DNA of 64,000 nt from Alnus glutinosa (taxonomy: Eukaryota; Streptophyta; Magnoliopsida; Fagales; Betulaceae), in contig NC_084888.1 of the NCBI RefSeq assembly GCF_958979055.1, positions 34,839,804 through 34,903,803 on the forward strand, in the 5' to 3' direction. This document shows positions 20,444 through 33,073 of the stretch, in pieces. A program made the position numbers and the translations under genes. How positions within the stretch are numbered: position 1 is the stretch's first letter; every line of letters begins with the position of its first letter. Under the pieces are notes generated by a model. The model worked only from the letters and a program-made list of their open reading frames with translations, did no database searches and was not told the DNA's origin.

Positions 20444-21293
20444 ATGGCGCTCCCACCAATTTCACTGAATTCTTGCACTTCCTCTTGCACTTGCACTTAC
20501 CCTTTATCCCGTTCTGTCTACTTCCTTCTTCTCCAACCCCAAACCCAATCTTCGAGCAATCCTAGAACCCTCATCAGGCTTTGAGTTTCTTGCTCTAATC
20601 AGATTGTCCAGGTTGACACCCAGCAATCACAGAGAATCAGAATGGTAGCTTCTGAGACAACAAAGAAGAAGAGGAAGCCCAAGCCGAGCTTCTTTGAGCA
20701 AATACGCAAGAAATGGTCGCTCAAACTCGGTTCCACAAGAGAGATTTCCATGGGAGGAACCAGAACAACAAGAAAAGCTAGAGAAGCAGGAAGAAAAGGA
20801 AGAGGAGAGCCAGTAATCTTTTGGGGTTTGTGTATCTGACTCAGAAGTTGGTACTAAAGAATCGGTGAGTGACCCAATGAGTTTTGTTCTGTTGAACCGG
20901 TTTGTTCCGGCTCAGCGGCTCCTTGGGTTCATGGAAGCAATGCCACAAAGTTCCACGTTGACTCTGAACCTGAAATTCCACAAAAGAGTTTTGAGAAAAT
21001 TGAAACTTTTGGTGGGTCTGGTGCGCCTTGTGGGAATGGTATTGCAAGTGGTGTTGTTGGATGAGTTGAAATAATGGAAATCATGAACAAGATTGCGATG
21101 GAGAGAAAGTGATGTGTTTGATGAAATTCCAAGTGGGGTTTTAGAAAACGAGGAGGCAAAGATTTCGAGTGGCAGAAATGGCGTTTCTTGGAAGGAAAAG
21201 CCATCTGGGGAAGGTAAATATTTTGAAAAAATGGTGGGTTCTGTTGATGGCAATAGTGGCTCAATTGGGGTACCGTGGAAGAGAGGGAGGTGA
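20444..21293 (+). pseudogene. CFM3-like CRM-domain factor, N-terminal pseudogene fragment, copy B
   Basis: It has the same broken motif series as the copy A fragment at 1428-2275: transit-like start, KPKPSFFEQIRKKWSLK, FPWEE in another frame, APWVHGS, DSEPEIPQK and GVPWKRGR. Frameshifts are shared with copy A, so the gene was dead before the duplication. There is no CRM domain. Confidence 0.55.
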
Positions 21294-23188
21294 TATAAGG
21301 ACTGGAGGAGGAGCAGCAGAGAAACTCCTAAACGATATCACAAGTAAAAATTAATGTTTAACAAAAAAAGTAAACATTAATCTTGACTCTACTATTACTG
21401 ATATAAATTATAATATTCACATATATTTATACTGTCATAATGATATTAATAGAAATTTTAATACATACATATGTATATGTATAATTATGAACGAGCCTAG
21501 CGAGTCAAGTCGAGTCGAGCTTATACGAGCTTTGTTCGCGAGCCTAAGCTGAGCTGAGCTTTGGCATGTTCAGAGCGTGAAAATTTGTTCAAGTTCTATT
21601 TGTTTAATAAATGAACTGATCTCAAACCAACTTAATTCGAGTTGAGCGTAAACCTATTTGCAAGCGGCTCTATTTATTTACGGCCCTACACCCCTACTCG
21701 TAGATTAGTCTGTTTTTTCTTTCAAGTTTTTGATCTTAGAAGTTGAACCAGAACAAGTAAACAATAAAACAACTGAATGTTTCATATTTCATCTGTGAAA
21801 TAATATGATTATTCAAACAATATGATTTTTTTTAATTTAAATTTGTGTTTTTATTTTTATTTTTATAGATTTTATTATATAATGGGTCAAACAGGTCGTG
21901 TCAACCCGTTATTTAAGTAGGTCGTGTTAGGGTCGAAGGGTTTGACCCTTTTATCTAAATGGATCGTGTCAGAGTTGACCCTTAACGAATTATCGTTTCA
22001 AACGAGTTGTGTCAACCCGTTTTGACAACCCTAGCTCTAACTATACTGGTCTGAGGTATGGCACCCAACATATTTTTTTCCTTCACTGTTATTACTCTCT
22101 TTTTTTCTTTTTCTTTTTTGTAGGGCTTGAAATAAGATCTCTTGATTGTACTTGATGTTTTCATTGAGTTTTGAAACTGTAGCAGCTAAGGGTTGATATA
22201 TTTTCTGTTAATGCTATCCAAAAAAGAAAAAAGTTACATATTGCAGCCTGGGGTTCGCAGCTTTGTCTAAATGTAATGTGAGAACCTTAAGAGAAATAAC
22301 TTAGAATCATAATTCAGCTAAACATGCAGCCATCAGGAATCATGAATAACAATCTAATGCAGCCAAGTTGATAAACTTTTAAGTCATTGAGAAAGCCAAA
22401 AACCAACTTCAGAAACTTGATTATTAAACCACAAAGCTAATCTGTCCAACAGTAACAGTAATAAAGCAGCAGGAAAAAAATATCTCATCAGTCATCAAAA
22501 CACAGTGTAGGCTTCCCTAGCCTGTAGGAGACTGCACCAAACCAATTTTAGTGGCTATTGATACTTCCAAAGAGCCGCAAATTGCAACTAGAGTAGAAAA
22601 AGTAGATAGATAAGGTATAACCAGCAAGAATGAGGATATGGATTCGTCATTGGCGATTTTGGAAGCCATTGAAGAGGACTTACATCGAGGAGTTAAGAGG
22701 CAACGCGTCCAAAGACCAAAGGTAGGAGGGAAGTTTTGTATCTTGTAAGCTGCATTAACTATGGTGATTCTAGCGCGGCCTCCCAGCGTAGGAAAGGCAA
22801 GACGCACATGGTGTAGGGTTGGGGTCTTCCGTTGGTTTTGGGTTTGAGGGCTTGGGTTTTTTAGGGTGGTTGGGTTTTCTTTCTTGTTGTAGGCTAAGTT
22901 AGTAGTTCCTGTGTAGTTAGGGGTGCTTTACACTTTTTTAATAAAACCTTTATTACTTATAAATAATTTTTTTTTTTTAAAAAAGAATCATTTATGGAAT
23001 AGGGAGTAGGAAGAATCAAAAAGTAGCAGGCAAAGAGCTTACAACATAAAAGCAGAAGAATACTAAGCAAAAATTACAATCAATGAAATTTTCCTAAAGC
23101 CCAAGGAACATCAAACAACCCCATTAAAAACAGAAGATACAAATCCTTTCTAATATCTCGGGTACTAGCTGCAGTACCCTGAGGATCA
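21294..23188. repeat. Intergenic DNA with old repeat fragments and LINE tail, copy B
   Basis: This is the partner of 2276-4163. It has gagtc/gagct iterations at about 21490-21560, 'gggtc/aacccg' repeat words at 21890-22030, and a LINE 3' end at about 22810-22985 whose tail has decayed to A/T runs. No gene is seen. Confidence 0.5.
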
Positions 23189-23974
23189 CTAAGACACCAG
23201 TTCCACAAGGAGGGAAGCCAAAGTTATGGTGGGATCCCCTAAAAGAATTGTAACAATGGTCCTAAGGAATATCTTAACTATCCGCAAATACTTGCTGCTA
23301 CCTCCTCTGCTTCGACTTGAATTAGGTTGAAGTGGTAGCTCCAAGTTCTCCAATGCCAAACAGCTATTATTATCTTTAGGCCTATTGTTCCAGCTCTCAA
23401 GGACCATTTCTATTGCGCAATACACATGAAAATGGTAATTCTCACTCTTTGACACATAAGACCAGCCTGGGATGCCCTTGACACTATTTGGAAACCTCTT
23501 CTTCTTGCACCATATGCATTTCTTTGACGCCTTATCGCTAAGCCGGAATTTCTCACCATCAATGTAAATTTTATTTTTGAGGTTGCGACAACATGGATGT
23601 AAATCCCAGCCCTTTGCTTCACAGTGGTAAACAAAGCCATTTATAGCCTTTCCACATGCATCACAATACCTTCTGCAGTCGTCGCAGGTTCTCGTACAGC
23701 ATTTTCCTGGTGGTTGATTGAAGAATTTGAAGGTGGATTCCTTAAAGAACTCATGGTAAGCTTTGGGGGCGGTGAACATGCATTCCTCATGGAGATCAAA
23801 GTCGCAAAGCTCACATCTATATCTTGATCCATAACCATGCTCCTTGCATCCATCACACATGTATGGCTTTTGATAATTTTTTAGCTCAAGCTCATGCTCA
23901 TGCTCCGGGTGTTTAATCTTCATAATTGTTGTGCTGATGACTTCTTGAGGCATTGAGTAAATCGATACCTGCAT
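23189..23974 (-). CDS. DC1 (cysteine/histidine-rich C1) domain protein, copy B
   Basis: This intact 261-codon partner of 4164-4949 has the same zinc-binding Cys/His pattern and hydrophobic end. Substitutions cluster around the end of the first module and the link to the second (for example HEECMFTAPKAYHEF against HKECMFTSPETYHEF). As in copy A, the first ATG lies in a probable intron acceptor, so translation likely starts at the next Met (23953) or at MKIKHPEHEH. The gene's upstream DNA is shared with copy A for only about 480 bp, after which it joins the ECR-B upstream region. Confidence 0.85.
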   Translation of the reverse strand: MQVSIYSMPQEVISTTIMKIKHPEHEHELELKNYQKPYMCDGCKEHGYGSRYRCELCDFDLHEECMFTAPKAYHEFFKESTFKFFNQPPGKCCTRTCDDCRRYCDACGKAINGFVYHCEAKGWDLHPCCRNLKNKIYIDGEKFRLSDKASKKCIWCKKKRFPNSVKGIPGWSYVSKSENYHFHVYCAIEMVLESWNNRPKDNNSCLALENLELPLQPNSSRSRGGSSKYLRIVKIFLRTIVTILLGDPTITLASLLVELVS

Positions 23975-25442
23975 GTAAGAAAAAGATTTGATGTTGAAAA
24001 ATTGCTCATCATTTCATCTTGGGTCTTAGTTTGCACTATGCACAACTGTATCATCAGGCAAAAGTAGTGTTGCATTGCTAGAGCTATGTAAGTTGCATCT
24101 GGAAAAATTTTGAGCATGTGATTGCTCATTAAAAAGCACTCTAGCAATAACACTCCTTGGATACAATCATGATCAGTTCATAATCATATGCAGCTTTGTT
24201 AAATGAACAACAAATGTAATTTCAGTAGAGCAGCAAAAGAGAGATGCAAAAGATTGAGGTACATCCTAAAGGGAGCAATATCCAATGATATGAATTCAAA
24301 ATGGTACGTTACCCTGATTTTGTAGCCTGTCGATGAGGAAGTTGATGTCAATGTGTGGTGCACTTGCTTGAATGCAGGAGGCAGAATTATGTAAGAATGG
24401 GGAAAAAAGAAGATGGGAGCAATCTGACAGGGCTGGAGTGCGTTTGGATCTCTTTTCCTTTTATCAAAGAGTAAGTATATATTTGAAAAATGAAATAAAA
24501 ATAATAATAATAATATCTCACAATGCTAATGTGTCAGTTCCGACCAAAACATTGTATTAGTTATTCTTTAAAATAAAAAAAAAAAAAAAAAAAGAAAAAA
24601 AGAAAAAAAGAAAAAGAAAATCAAACGTTGGTTGAAACTGTCATGTCAGCATTATAATATAGTTATAGAATAAAAATGTGGTTTATAGCAATACTCTTGG
24701 GTTATTTTAAGAATAATGCTATATATACATCACACTTTTATCCTACTTTAAGCGACACTGCCGATTATTTTACTATTTATTTTTTATTTTATTGAGAATA
24801 ACACATCAACAAAGTGACATAAAAGTATAGTTTTTAACATTTTTGTTCTTTTCATTTCGAATGCTCACCTTTTTCTTTTATTATTATTTTTTCTTGACTA
24901 AAATTATTAAATAGACTGTTATACGATTATCATATAATTTAATGACTTGACAATAAAAATTAACTATTAGATCAAAAATTATAAAAATAAAAAATAAAAA
25001 ATTAAAGACTAATTTTTATTACATATACCACAATAATATAACAATCTAGTAAATATTATTACTGTTTTTTTTTTTTTTTTATTTGTCTCTTTAAAACGAA
25101 TAATACACTCCACGGTGGCCAACAATAAGGCCTCGTTAGCCTACGCGGAAGAGGAATTAAGGCCAGTGTTGTTCATCAGCCTAGACAGTTAGCTCTCCTA
25201 CCCCCAACCACACGCCATTAATATATCTCCCTAACCCTCCCATTGCTCTGCAATAAATCTTACTTATATTTTCAGGGCCTACCGATTTTAGGGATCTCAT
25301 ATAAGTTTCCCTTATCCTTGCTTTGGTGCTCGGCCCCTGGAATTGGAAGATCTTTGAAAAACTCGTTCGCTAATCAGAAGGCTTCGTCGCTTTGGCAATT
25401 TGGTGAAGTGGGTCTCTCTCTCTCTCTCTTTGGTGCTTAAAG
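23975..25442. promoter_or_regulatory. Head-to-head DC1-B / ECR-B intergenic region
   Basis: The junction word ctttt at 24456-24460 joins DC1-proximal DNA to ECR-proximal DNA; the 2,948 bp found here in copy A are absent. DC1-B (-) and ECR-B (+) are divergent across about 1.47 kb, against 4.4 kb in copy A. An A-rich run occurs at about 24572-24620. Confidence 0.7.
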
Positions 25443-28400
25443 ATGAAGGTCTCTGTCGTTTCACGGAGTGGTAAAGAAGTTGTTAAGGGTGGCCTTGAGC
25501 TCAGTAATTCCGTACGTTCTTCTTTTCTTTTCTTTTTTCTCTCTTACTATTTTCTTTGTTTTTTTTTTTTTTGGTAGTTGCTAAAAGTAGTGCGAGTTAA
25601 TGTAAATCTCTGTTTGATTCCCGAGAACAACCAGAGGAAAGGAAACCCAAAAGAAATTAGTTTTTTGCTATATAGTTTTTTCTGTTCTGGGGTTCAAAGA
25701 AATCGAAGACCCTCAATTCAGCTGGGTCAGAAAGTGGTGCTAGGTCCATTTTTACTGGAAGATTGGACTTTCGTATAATGATTATGAACAAAAAAAGAAA
25801 AAAAGCTTTCTTGGGTTTATTTATTCCCGTCATAAATTTTCTATATTTTTTTTAATGGAGCAATTGTGATTATTTATGTCTTTGTGTTCCTTGCAGGCTA
25901 CGGTAGCAGATCTGCAGGAGGCTATTCATCGGAGAAGTAAGTGCTGGATGTGTTTCCTTGTTGTTAGCCTTTTTATGCAAACTCTTGAACTGCCAAATAT
26001 GCTTTGCTGATCAATTAATCAATGTATAGCGAAATAGTCTAGTTACGTTTTTGAGATCAAGTTTCTCACAAAGTATTACTTTCCACTTGTGGGTCTAGTA
26101 CTGGTGTCTTACTGTGGATTTGAGGACGAAAACTGATTTTTTCTGTTCTTAAATGCGTTAATTTCTTAAGGAAGTTACCCAAAGTTCTATAAATGGCTGC
26201 CAAAATTCGAGGGCAGCTGGAATTTGGACTCTCCTTGATTGACCAGGTCCTACATGATGTTGTATTTGGAGAGGCGTGAAGGGCAACTTCTCTATTTCTT
26301 CTCTTGAATTGATCGGTCATTTAAATGTTCTTCCTTTCCTGAAATCATCTTATTAAGAACCAGTGAGATGCTTCCTTCTGCTTCAAGCTAATATCAAAAC
26401 TTTGGTTGTTGATTGTCTACATCACATAGGCACAACCTTTCTAGTGATAACTTCTTTCAAGTTTTTTTAATTTTTATAAGTAATCGACACATCATTAAAA
26501 GCGTAAAACACCCTAAGTATACATGAAGTATACAAAAGGAAACACCAAGCTAGAAGGAGCAAAAAGAACAAGGAGATCACTATAACTAATCGTCAAAGGA
26601 GACACATAAGCAGTTGTCCACAGATATAATGTTTTGGAAAATAAGGATTTAGTCTCCTCTAATGTCCTCTCCCGGTGCTCGACACTTATATGATTCATTT
26701 CCCTCCATAAACACCATAAAAGGCACGTAGACACCGTCATCTACATAGTAGCACTCTGCGGATTGCTGGTAGTCCCACCAACAAGCATACAGATCGACTA
26801 CACGTCTAGACATAACCCAAGATTGTCCAACACAATTGAAAAAGGCAATCCAAATAGCATAATCTACGTCACAACAAAGAAGAAGATGGTCTACAGATTC
26901 CCTATTCCTCTTATACATGCAACATCTATCCGCCAAAATGACGTGCCGCTTTAGCTAGAGCTGCCGAACAAATGAAAAAAGACCGCTCTCATAGGAGCCT
27001 TGGCGGAGCCACACACTTTTCAAAGGGAAATGACATCCTTCATTACAAACCAAGGAGCAGTAGAAGGATTTAACCTTGAACAACCCTCTTTTAGAGGAGA
27101 CCCACCATTGCTTATCTTCACTTCCTCGTCTCATTGTAGCTAATACAACACCTTGAAGGACGCAAAGACATCCACCTCCCAATCATGAGCCGCTCTCGCA
27201 AAGCTTGTGTTCCGCTGATTGGAACCGAAAACTCCAGGTGAGCTGCAATAGAGGCATCTTTTCCACAAGCAATAACAAATAAATCTGGTAAGGCTTCCTT
27301 AAGGGCCACATCCCCACACTACTAATCATGTCAAAATATAATCTTGGAGCCATATCCTTCCTCAATTCTGGTATGACACGAAATTTTTTCCCAACCCTTC
27401 CTAATATTCTTCCATAACCCCACCCCAAACTCTCTGGAAGGCTTAAGAGAACACCACCCGCCCCATGAACTGCCAAATTTAGAGTTCACCACCACTCTCA
27501 ACTATTTACCTAAGAGAGCACGATTGAACACCAGCAAGTTCCAAATTCTCAACCCAACCCCAGAGAGTGGCGAACTAACCATAGACCACCTATTTTCAAG
27601 TGATATTTGAACTCTTCAGCTAGCACACCCTATAAGAAATTACGCTGGAGCTTCTCAATACAATTTGCAACACTCATCGATAGAGGAATTAGGAACATAA
27701 AATATGTAGGCAAGTTGGCAAGGGTGCTCTTAACAAGGGTAACCCTAGCACCCTTCGACAAGTACATCCTTTTTTCAGCTAGCCAACTGACGCTCTATCT
27801 TCTTAATAATTTTGTCCCAAATATGCTTTGGCTTATAGGAGGCCCCCAACGGTAGGCTGATATACTTCACCGGTAAAGAGGAAACACCACAACCTAGAAT
27901 TCCAGCTAGCCTTTCTACAAAATAAAATGAGGTGTGCAACACGAGGACTTCTCAAGAGGTCACCCATCCTAGTACTACTCTCGTCCAAGCACGCTTAATT
28001 GCGTAGTTCTGATGGGATTCAGTGCATTAGTGCTTGTATATTTTATTTGTATATTTTATTTTATTTGAAGCTAATAAAGATATGACTTTTAAGAGGCTAA
28101 CATATTTTATTTGTATTTACCTTCAAAATAGTTCTCCCTGCACATAGAATATTGTTCAATTATTATTTATCCAAGATTCACAACATTTCAAGAACTTTAT
28201 TTTTACCCTTCTTGATTCAATTCGATTATTTTTGGCATCACATAAATCATTGTTCATTTTTATCTTTTAAAGCACTAGGTCTTGTAGGAGTTTTGTTTGA
28301 CTAAGTCATTTTCAGATTTCAGAGAAACCATTATTTGTATATGGTGTGAATTTATGCATGCGGAAAAGAAAATATTTGTACTGTAAAATGTAAATTGAAA

Positions 28401-30122
28401 TTTGGTTCCATTTTTTTTGGGATGTGATCTTTCTGTGATAACTGTGTACTTTTAAGTTCATTGGATCACTAAGATTTGTCAAGAAAATCAGCAGTAGTCT
28501 TTATTTTTTGGACTTCTGGTGTCTCTAGAATTGAGGCATGGCTTTTCCTAGTTCATCATGTTGAGCTTTTTCACTAGTGGACTTGAATTTATTACTGCCA
28601 ATGCTGAGATTGTACTTCTATAATTTGTTTTATTTTTATTTTTCCCCCAAAAAAGAAAAGAGTGAGTGCATCTGTATGTGTGTTGACAGCCTTGCATGTC
28701 AGGCGATTTCATTAATCCAATTTGCTTGTCTTAATCAACAGCTAGAAAGTTCTACCCTTCAAGACAGAGGTTAACCCTTCCCCTCCAACCGGGATCAAAG
28801 GAGAGGCCCATTGTTCTTAACTATAAGAAAAGTATCGAGGACTATTGCCATGGAAACTTGGACCATTTGACTGTAGTGTTCAAGGACTTGGGTCCCCAAG
28901 TTTCCTATCGCACACTTTTCTTCTTTGAATACCTGGGTCCTTTGATCCTTTATCCCATCTTTTACTACTTCCCTGTCTACCAGTATTTTGGCTACAAAGA
29001 GGAGCGCGTTATCCTCCCAGTTCAGACGTATGCTTTATACTACTGGTGTTTTCACTACTTCAAACGAATTATGGAAACATTTTTCGTGCATCGGTTCAGC
29101 CATGCAACCTCACCACTCTCCAATGTGTTCCGTAATTGTGCATATTATTGGACCTTTGGTGCTTATATTGCTTACTATATGAACCACCCACTTTACACCC
29201 CTGTTAGTGACCTCCAAATGAAGATCGGGTTTGCATTTGGATTGCTTTGCCAAGTCTCAAACTTCTATTGCCATCTCTTGCTGAGGAATCTCCGCAGACC
29301 TGATGGGAATGGAGGGTATCAAATTCCACGTGGTTTTCTGTTCAATATTGTGACATGTGCAAATTACACAACAGAGATTTATCAGTGGTTGGGCTTCAAC
29401 ATTGCAACTCAGACTTTTGCAGGGTATACTTTTCTTGTAGTGGCTGCTGCTATCATGACCAACTGGGCCCTTGCAAAGCACCGCCGCTTGAAGAAGGTAA
29501 GTTTCTTTATTTTTGGTTCAACAAGTAATTTTTAACTTCTTTTCTGCCTCTAACTGCATGCATTCCTCATAAAAAGTTGGACTGCCTTTTCTGATGATAT
29601 CTCCTCCTAAACTACTTCTATCTAGATTGTGTTTGAGTTGGATTTAGGTAAGGTACCTTGGAGTTTCATCTGTAAAGCATAGACTAGATTAGGAAAATTA
29701 GATATTTGAGAAGGCATTAGATGGGTTTCTATTGGATGTTTATCATGCTTGTATGATGCCATGTTAAATTACTCGGTTATGTGTATAGTATACACATTTA
29801 GATTCCTGTGTTTATACACATAAGTTCACATTTATTTGATTTTTGTTTTTTTTGTGTGTGTCTCAAGATTTAGGGGTGACATCAACCTGTTTCTCAGAGT
29901 CCTTGCACTTCTGAATATCTTGATCTGTATTCTATCTGTCTTTTGTAAAGTAATTTCGAGGAAAGTGAAATGAGAAAACTTCAAGTAGAATCCCTCAAAT
30001 CTTTCCTGTTTTATCAATATTGCTTCTTATATTTGTCCCCTTGTCATCTGTAGCTATTTGATGGTAAGGACGGAAGAACCAAGTATCCACGAAGATGGGT
30101 TATAATACCCCCATTCCTGTAA
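25443..30122 (+). CDS. ECR: Very-long-chain trans-2-enoyl-CoA reductase, copy B (4 exons, 310 aa)
   Basis: The CDS is join(25443..25511, 25897..25936, 28742..29496, 30054..30122). Exon sizes (69, 40, 755, 69) are the same as in copy A and every phase holds, giving 310 residues. I count seven base differences from copy A in the 755-nt exon 3. Copy B has I68, V152 ([10 protein letters not shown]) and T297 ([10 protein letters not shown]). V152 agrees with the family sequence as I recall it, whereas the usual residue at 297 is Pro, kept in copy A. The last acceptor is ctgtag, against ctgcag in copy A. Function is as for copy A: the ER-membrane fatty-acid elongase reductase. Confidence 0.95.
26460..27928 (-). 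mobile_element. 5'-truncated LINE in ECR-B intron 2
   Basis: This is the copy B partner of 10406-11871: the same degenerate reverse transcriptase end, zinc-binding domain (26649-26936) and A-rich 3' tail, in the same orientation. Small differences only. It was present before the segmental duplication. Confidence 0.85.
27929..28037 (-). pseudogene. 5S rRNA-derived sequence fused to the LINE, copy B
   Basis: This is the same 5S relic as 11872-11980, lacking the first dozen or so bases of 5S and joined at its 3' end to the LINE. The internal control region words are kept. Confidence 0.87.
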
Positions 30123-32650
30123 AAGACACTGCTCAGCTTGCCTCTTGTTGGCCCCTTTGGTACCAAGATTCCAATTTGACAGCATGAATTCAAGATTGTA
30201 AGAGCTTCGTTCTTGTCAGATATGAACTTAACATCTATTCAGACAACTTATTAGTCCCTCCCATCCCATTTGAAGGACCTGAGGTCCTGAGGATAAACAT
30301 ATTCTTTTTCTGTTTCCTCTCAGTTTGTCATACTATTTGGAACCTTGCTGGTTTAACTTTTAGCCAGGTTGGCTTCTTGACTGTATTTTTATATTAACTA
30401 GTCTTTTCTTTTTGGCCTCTAGAACTGGAAAGTACTAATCATGGCTCTTACACAAATCAATACCTTGACATCTTGAAGATTAAATATTTGCAAGATTTGC
30501 TGATAAAAGAATATTTGTAGTTATGGCTTAAAGAATGAGTAGGGACAGGTAATGGCTGATAATAATTTCAACGTCAAACTACGAGTTGCGGAGCGGGGGC
30601 ATATTCAACAGAAAGCCCATATGCGGTTGCTATGGCTCAAATGCCTTTAATTTTGTGCGTTGTATTACGAATGGGGGAAACAAACCAGGGTGCTTGTTGG
30701 GAACTTAAACCAGAAGAGCCAACCATGCCTAGAGTAGTTTAGAAAAATAAAAAATAATAAAGAACAAATAATAACTGTGCTTCGAACGATTGGGATCGGC
30801 TGCAATTCGGTTTCGGTCACCGAATTACAGTATGCCCAATCTCCTAATGAGAAAGGGCACTTACGGAGTGTACTTGCTCGGACAGTTTGATACTTGTTCG
30901 ATCTGGTAGATTTCATTAGGACATCTCAATTGGCTTTGTTAAAATTCCAGTTCAACCTATCTTTGTGCAGATAAAAAAGTTGTGCTAATCTAAGTGAGCT
31001 CAGATTCATAAGATAGATGCTAAAAAAGCTAAGTTAGGGTGGAGCCTTAAATCATTCACTTCCGCTCGGCAAATTTGCCTTTTATTTTAGTTAAAAATCA
31101 AAATTTTTTATTTCAACTATTCACTTTTTCAAAGCACTTATATATCTCACTCTCTATTTAACTATCAACTTTTACTATTACATTTAAATATTATTTTGCA
31201 AAGATTTCTTTATTCTTTCTTTAACGATCATATCTTCAAAAATTTATCATTTTTTAATGGTTATACTTTCAAAATTCAGTATCTTGTTGAGGATATATGA
31301 AAATTTATCTTGTCAAATTTGAAAAGAGTGTTTAGCAACCAGTACATATCGAAAGTTCATTGTTGCAACACTTACGAATGAAATCTTGAATTTCCTAAGA
31401 TTCTTGATTTAATTCGAACACGAATCTCTACTTTCAACGGATTGACCTATAAAATAAGTGCAAAGAGCATGGTTATTAGCCTTTAACACTGAAGAGATGG
31501 AATTGGAATATGAAAAAGCTCTTATTAACATTTGATGAGTATATATCGCTCACCAAATTTTTCAAAGTTATTAATTTGGATGCAGTTATTTTTTTAACAT
31601 TCTGACTAGCTAAAATAATATTTATCTAACCGGACTTTTTGCTCTCGTTTTAGCATTCTTACTGGCTAAAATAATATTAATGTAGCCAGACGAGAATGCT
31701 AATCCATTTGCTTAGCAAGAAGTAAACAAAAACAAACACGAAAATTTTTGGAACACTTTTGAGCCCCACGCAGAGCTGCCACAAATTTCAGGTTTTCATT
31801 TCGTCTCCGATGGAATAATCATTATCCAAGTAGACAACTAAGACAAGAGGGGTGGACAACTATTCTTGGTTGGAAGAAGTTGTCAAATCAAGTTTGGAGC
31901 ATATTTTACGCTAAAAGAAATATTAAATTGAATTATAATCTATTTAAAAAATATACATTTTTCTCAACTTTTCTTGGTTGCCACTCCATAATCAGAGGAA
32001 AGATGTCATTATTTTTTCTTTTGCAACCCAAAAGCATATCTCAAGGTACAAATATCATCACTTACTGACTTCTTTTTTTTTATTATTATTTTATTTTTAA
32101 GAAATACGTAATCATGGAATTTAATTAAACTCCTTCACTTAGGAAATGTCTGTGAAGAAAAAGAAAAATATAATGAGGACATTCAATTGGTTAATCGTTA
32201 ATAAATTTGGATACCGCTTCACATTAAAATAAAATAATAATAATAATAATAATAAAGAATTTGTCTTGCATCTTGTTGTACGAGAAGAAGACATTTTTTG
32301 TTATTGAATATGAATTATCTAAACTAAAACTCAATCTTTTTAACATAAACCCATTTTAAGCTTTGAGATTTTTTGGCTCTCTATATTTATGTACTGTTAT
32401 TAAATAACAGAAAGCAACTCAAACCAAAAAAAAAAAATGTCATAAATAGAAATTAATATTAAACAGGAATGTAAGAGAATCAGGATGAATATTCTATTAA
32501 ATAAATTTTCTTAAATTTTAATCATTATTTTTTAAAATTAAAAGAAAAAGGTCAAAATGAAAACAAATATTACTACTAGAAAACAAGGAAATCGGAAGCA
32601 AAGGGAGGCACCAGCCATTAAATCAAAATCATAATTAGATACTCTGAGCG
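30123..32650. other. ECR-B 3' flank and distal actin-upstream DNA
   Basis: This is the partner of 14065-16900. No gene is seen. It lacks the foldback element of copy A. It contains a near-tandem repeat of 'gctaaaataatatt' units at about 31605-31695, which copy A has once. A taa-type microsatellite sits near 32230-32255. Confidence 0.55.
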
Positions 32651-32837
32651 ACGACAGCCAGCCCGGCCCAATGGACGCGCTCTCTCTCTCTCTCTCTCTC
32701 TCCACGCACACCTCCGGTCCAGATTAATTCCGGACTGTTCCCAACCCCAAAATCCAACGGTTTACATCGCATCTCGCGCCTCTTATATTCCCCATATTCC
32801 CATTTCGCCCTCCTCTGTCTCTGACGCTAACGCATTC

Positions 32838-32883
<46 letters not shown>

Positions 32884-32931
32884 TTCTCTTTCGCTCCACG
32901 CTCGCCTTCGTTCTCCGTCACATTCCGAAAG
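32651..32931 (+). promoter_or_regulatory. Actin core promoter and 5' UTR exon
   Basis: A TATA-like ttatatt lies at about 32783. The leader is very CT-rich, with a long CT run at about 32840-32880, much longer than in copy A. A probable donor follows ccgaaag at 32931/32932, giving a leader intron of about 1.19 kb that ends at the acceptor 34118. A second CT run (about 33033-33068) lies inside that intron. A long 5' UTR intron is usual for plant actin genes. Confidence 0.65.
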
Positions 32932-33029
32932 GTCAATTCCCCTATCTCTTTCTCGTTGATCTGTTCGCTTTTCGCTCAGATCTGTGCCTCTCTTTCTTAG
33001 ATTTTTGAATTCTCATTGAATTGCTTGAG

Positions 33030-33073
<44 letters not shown>

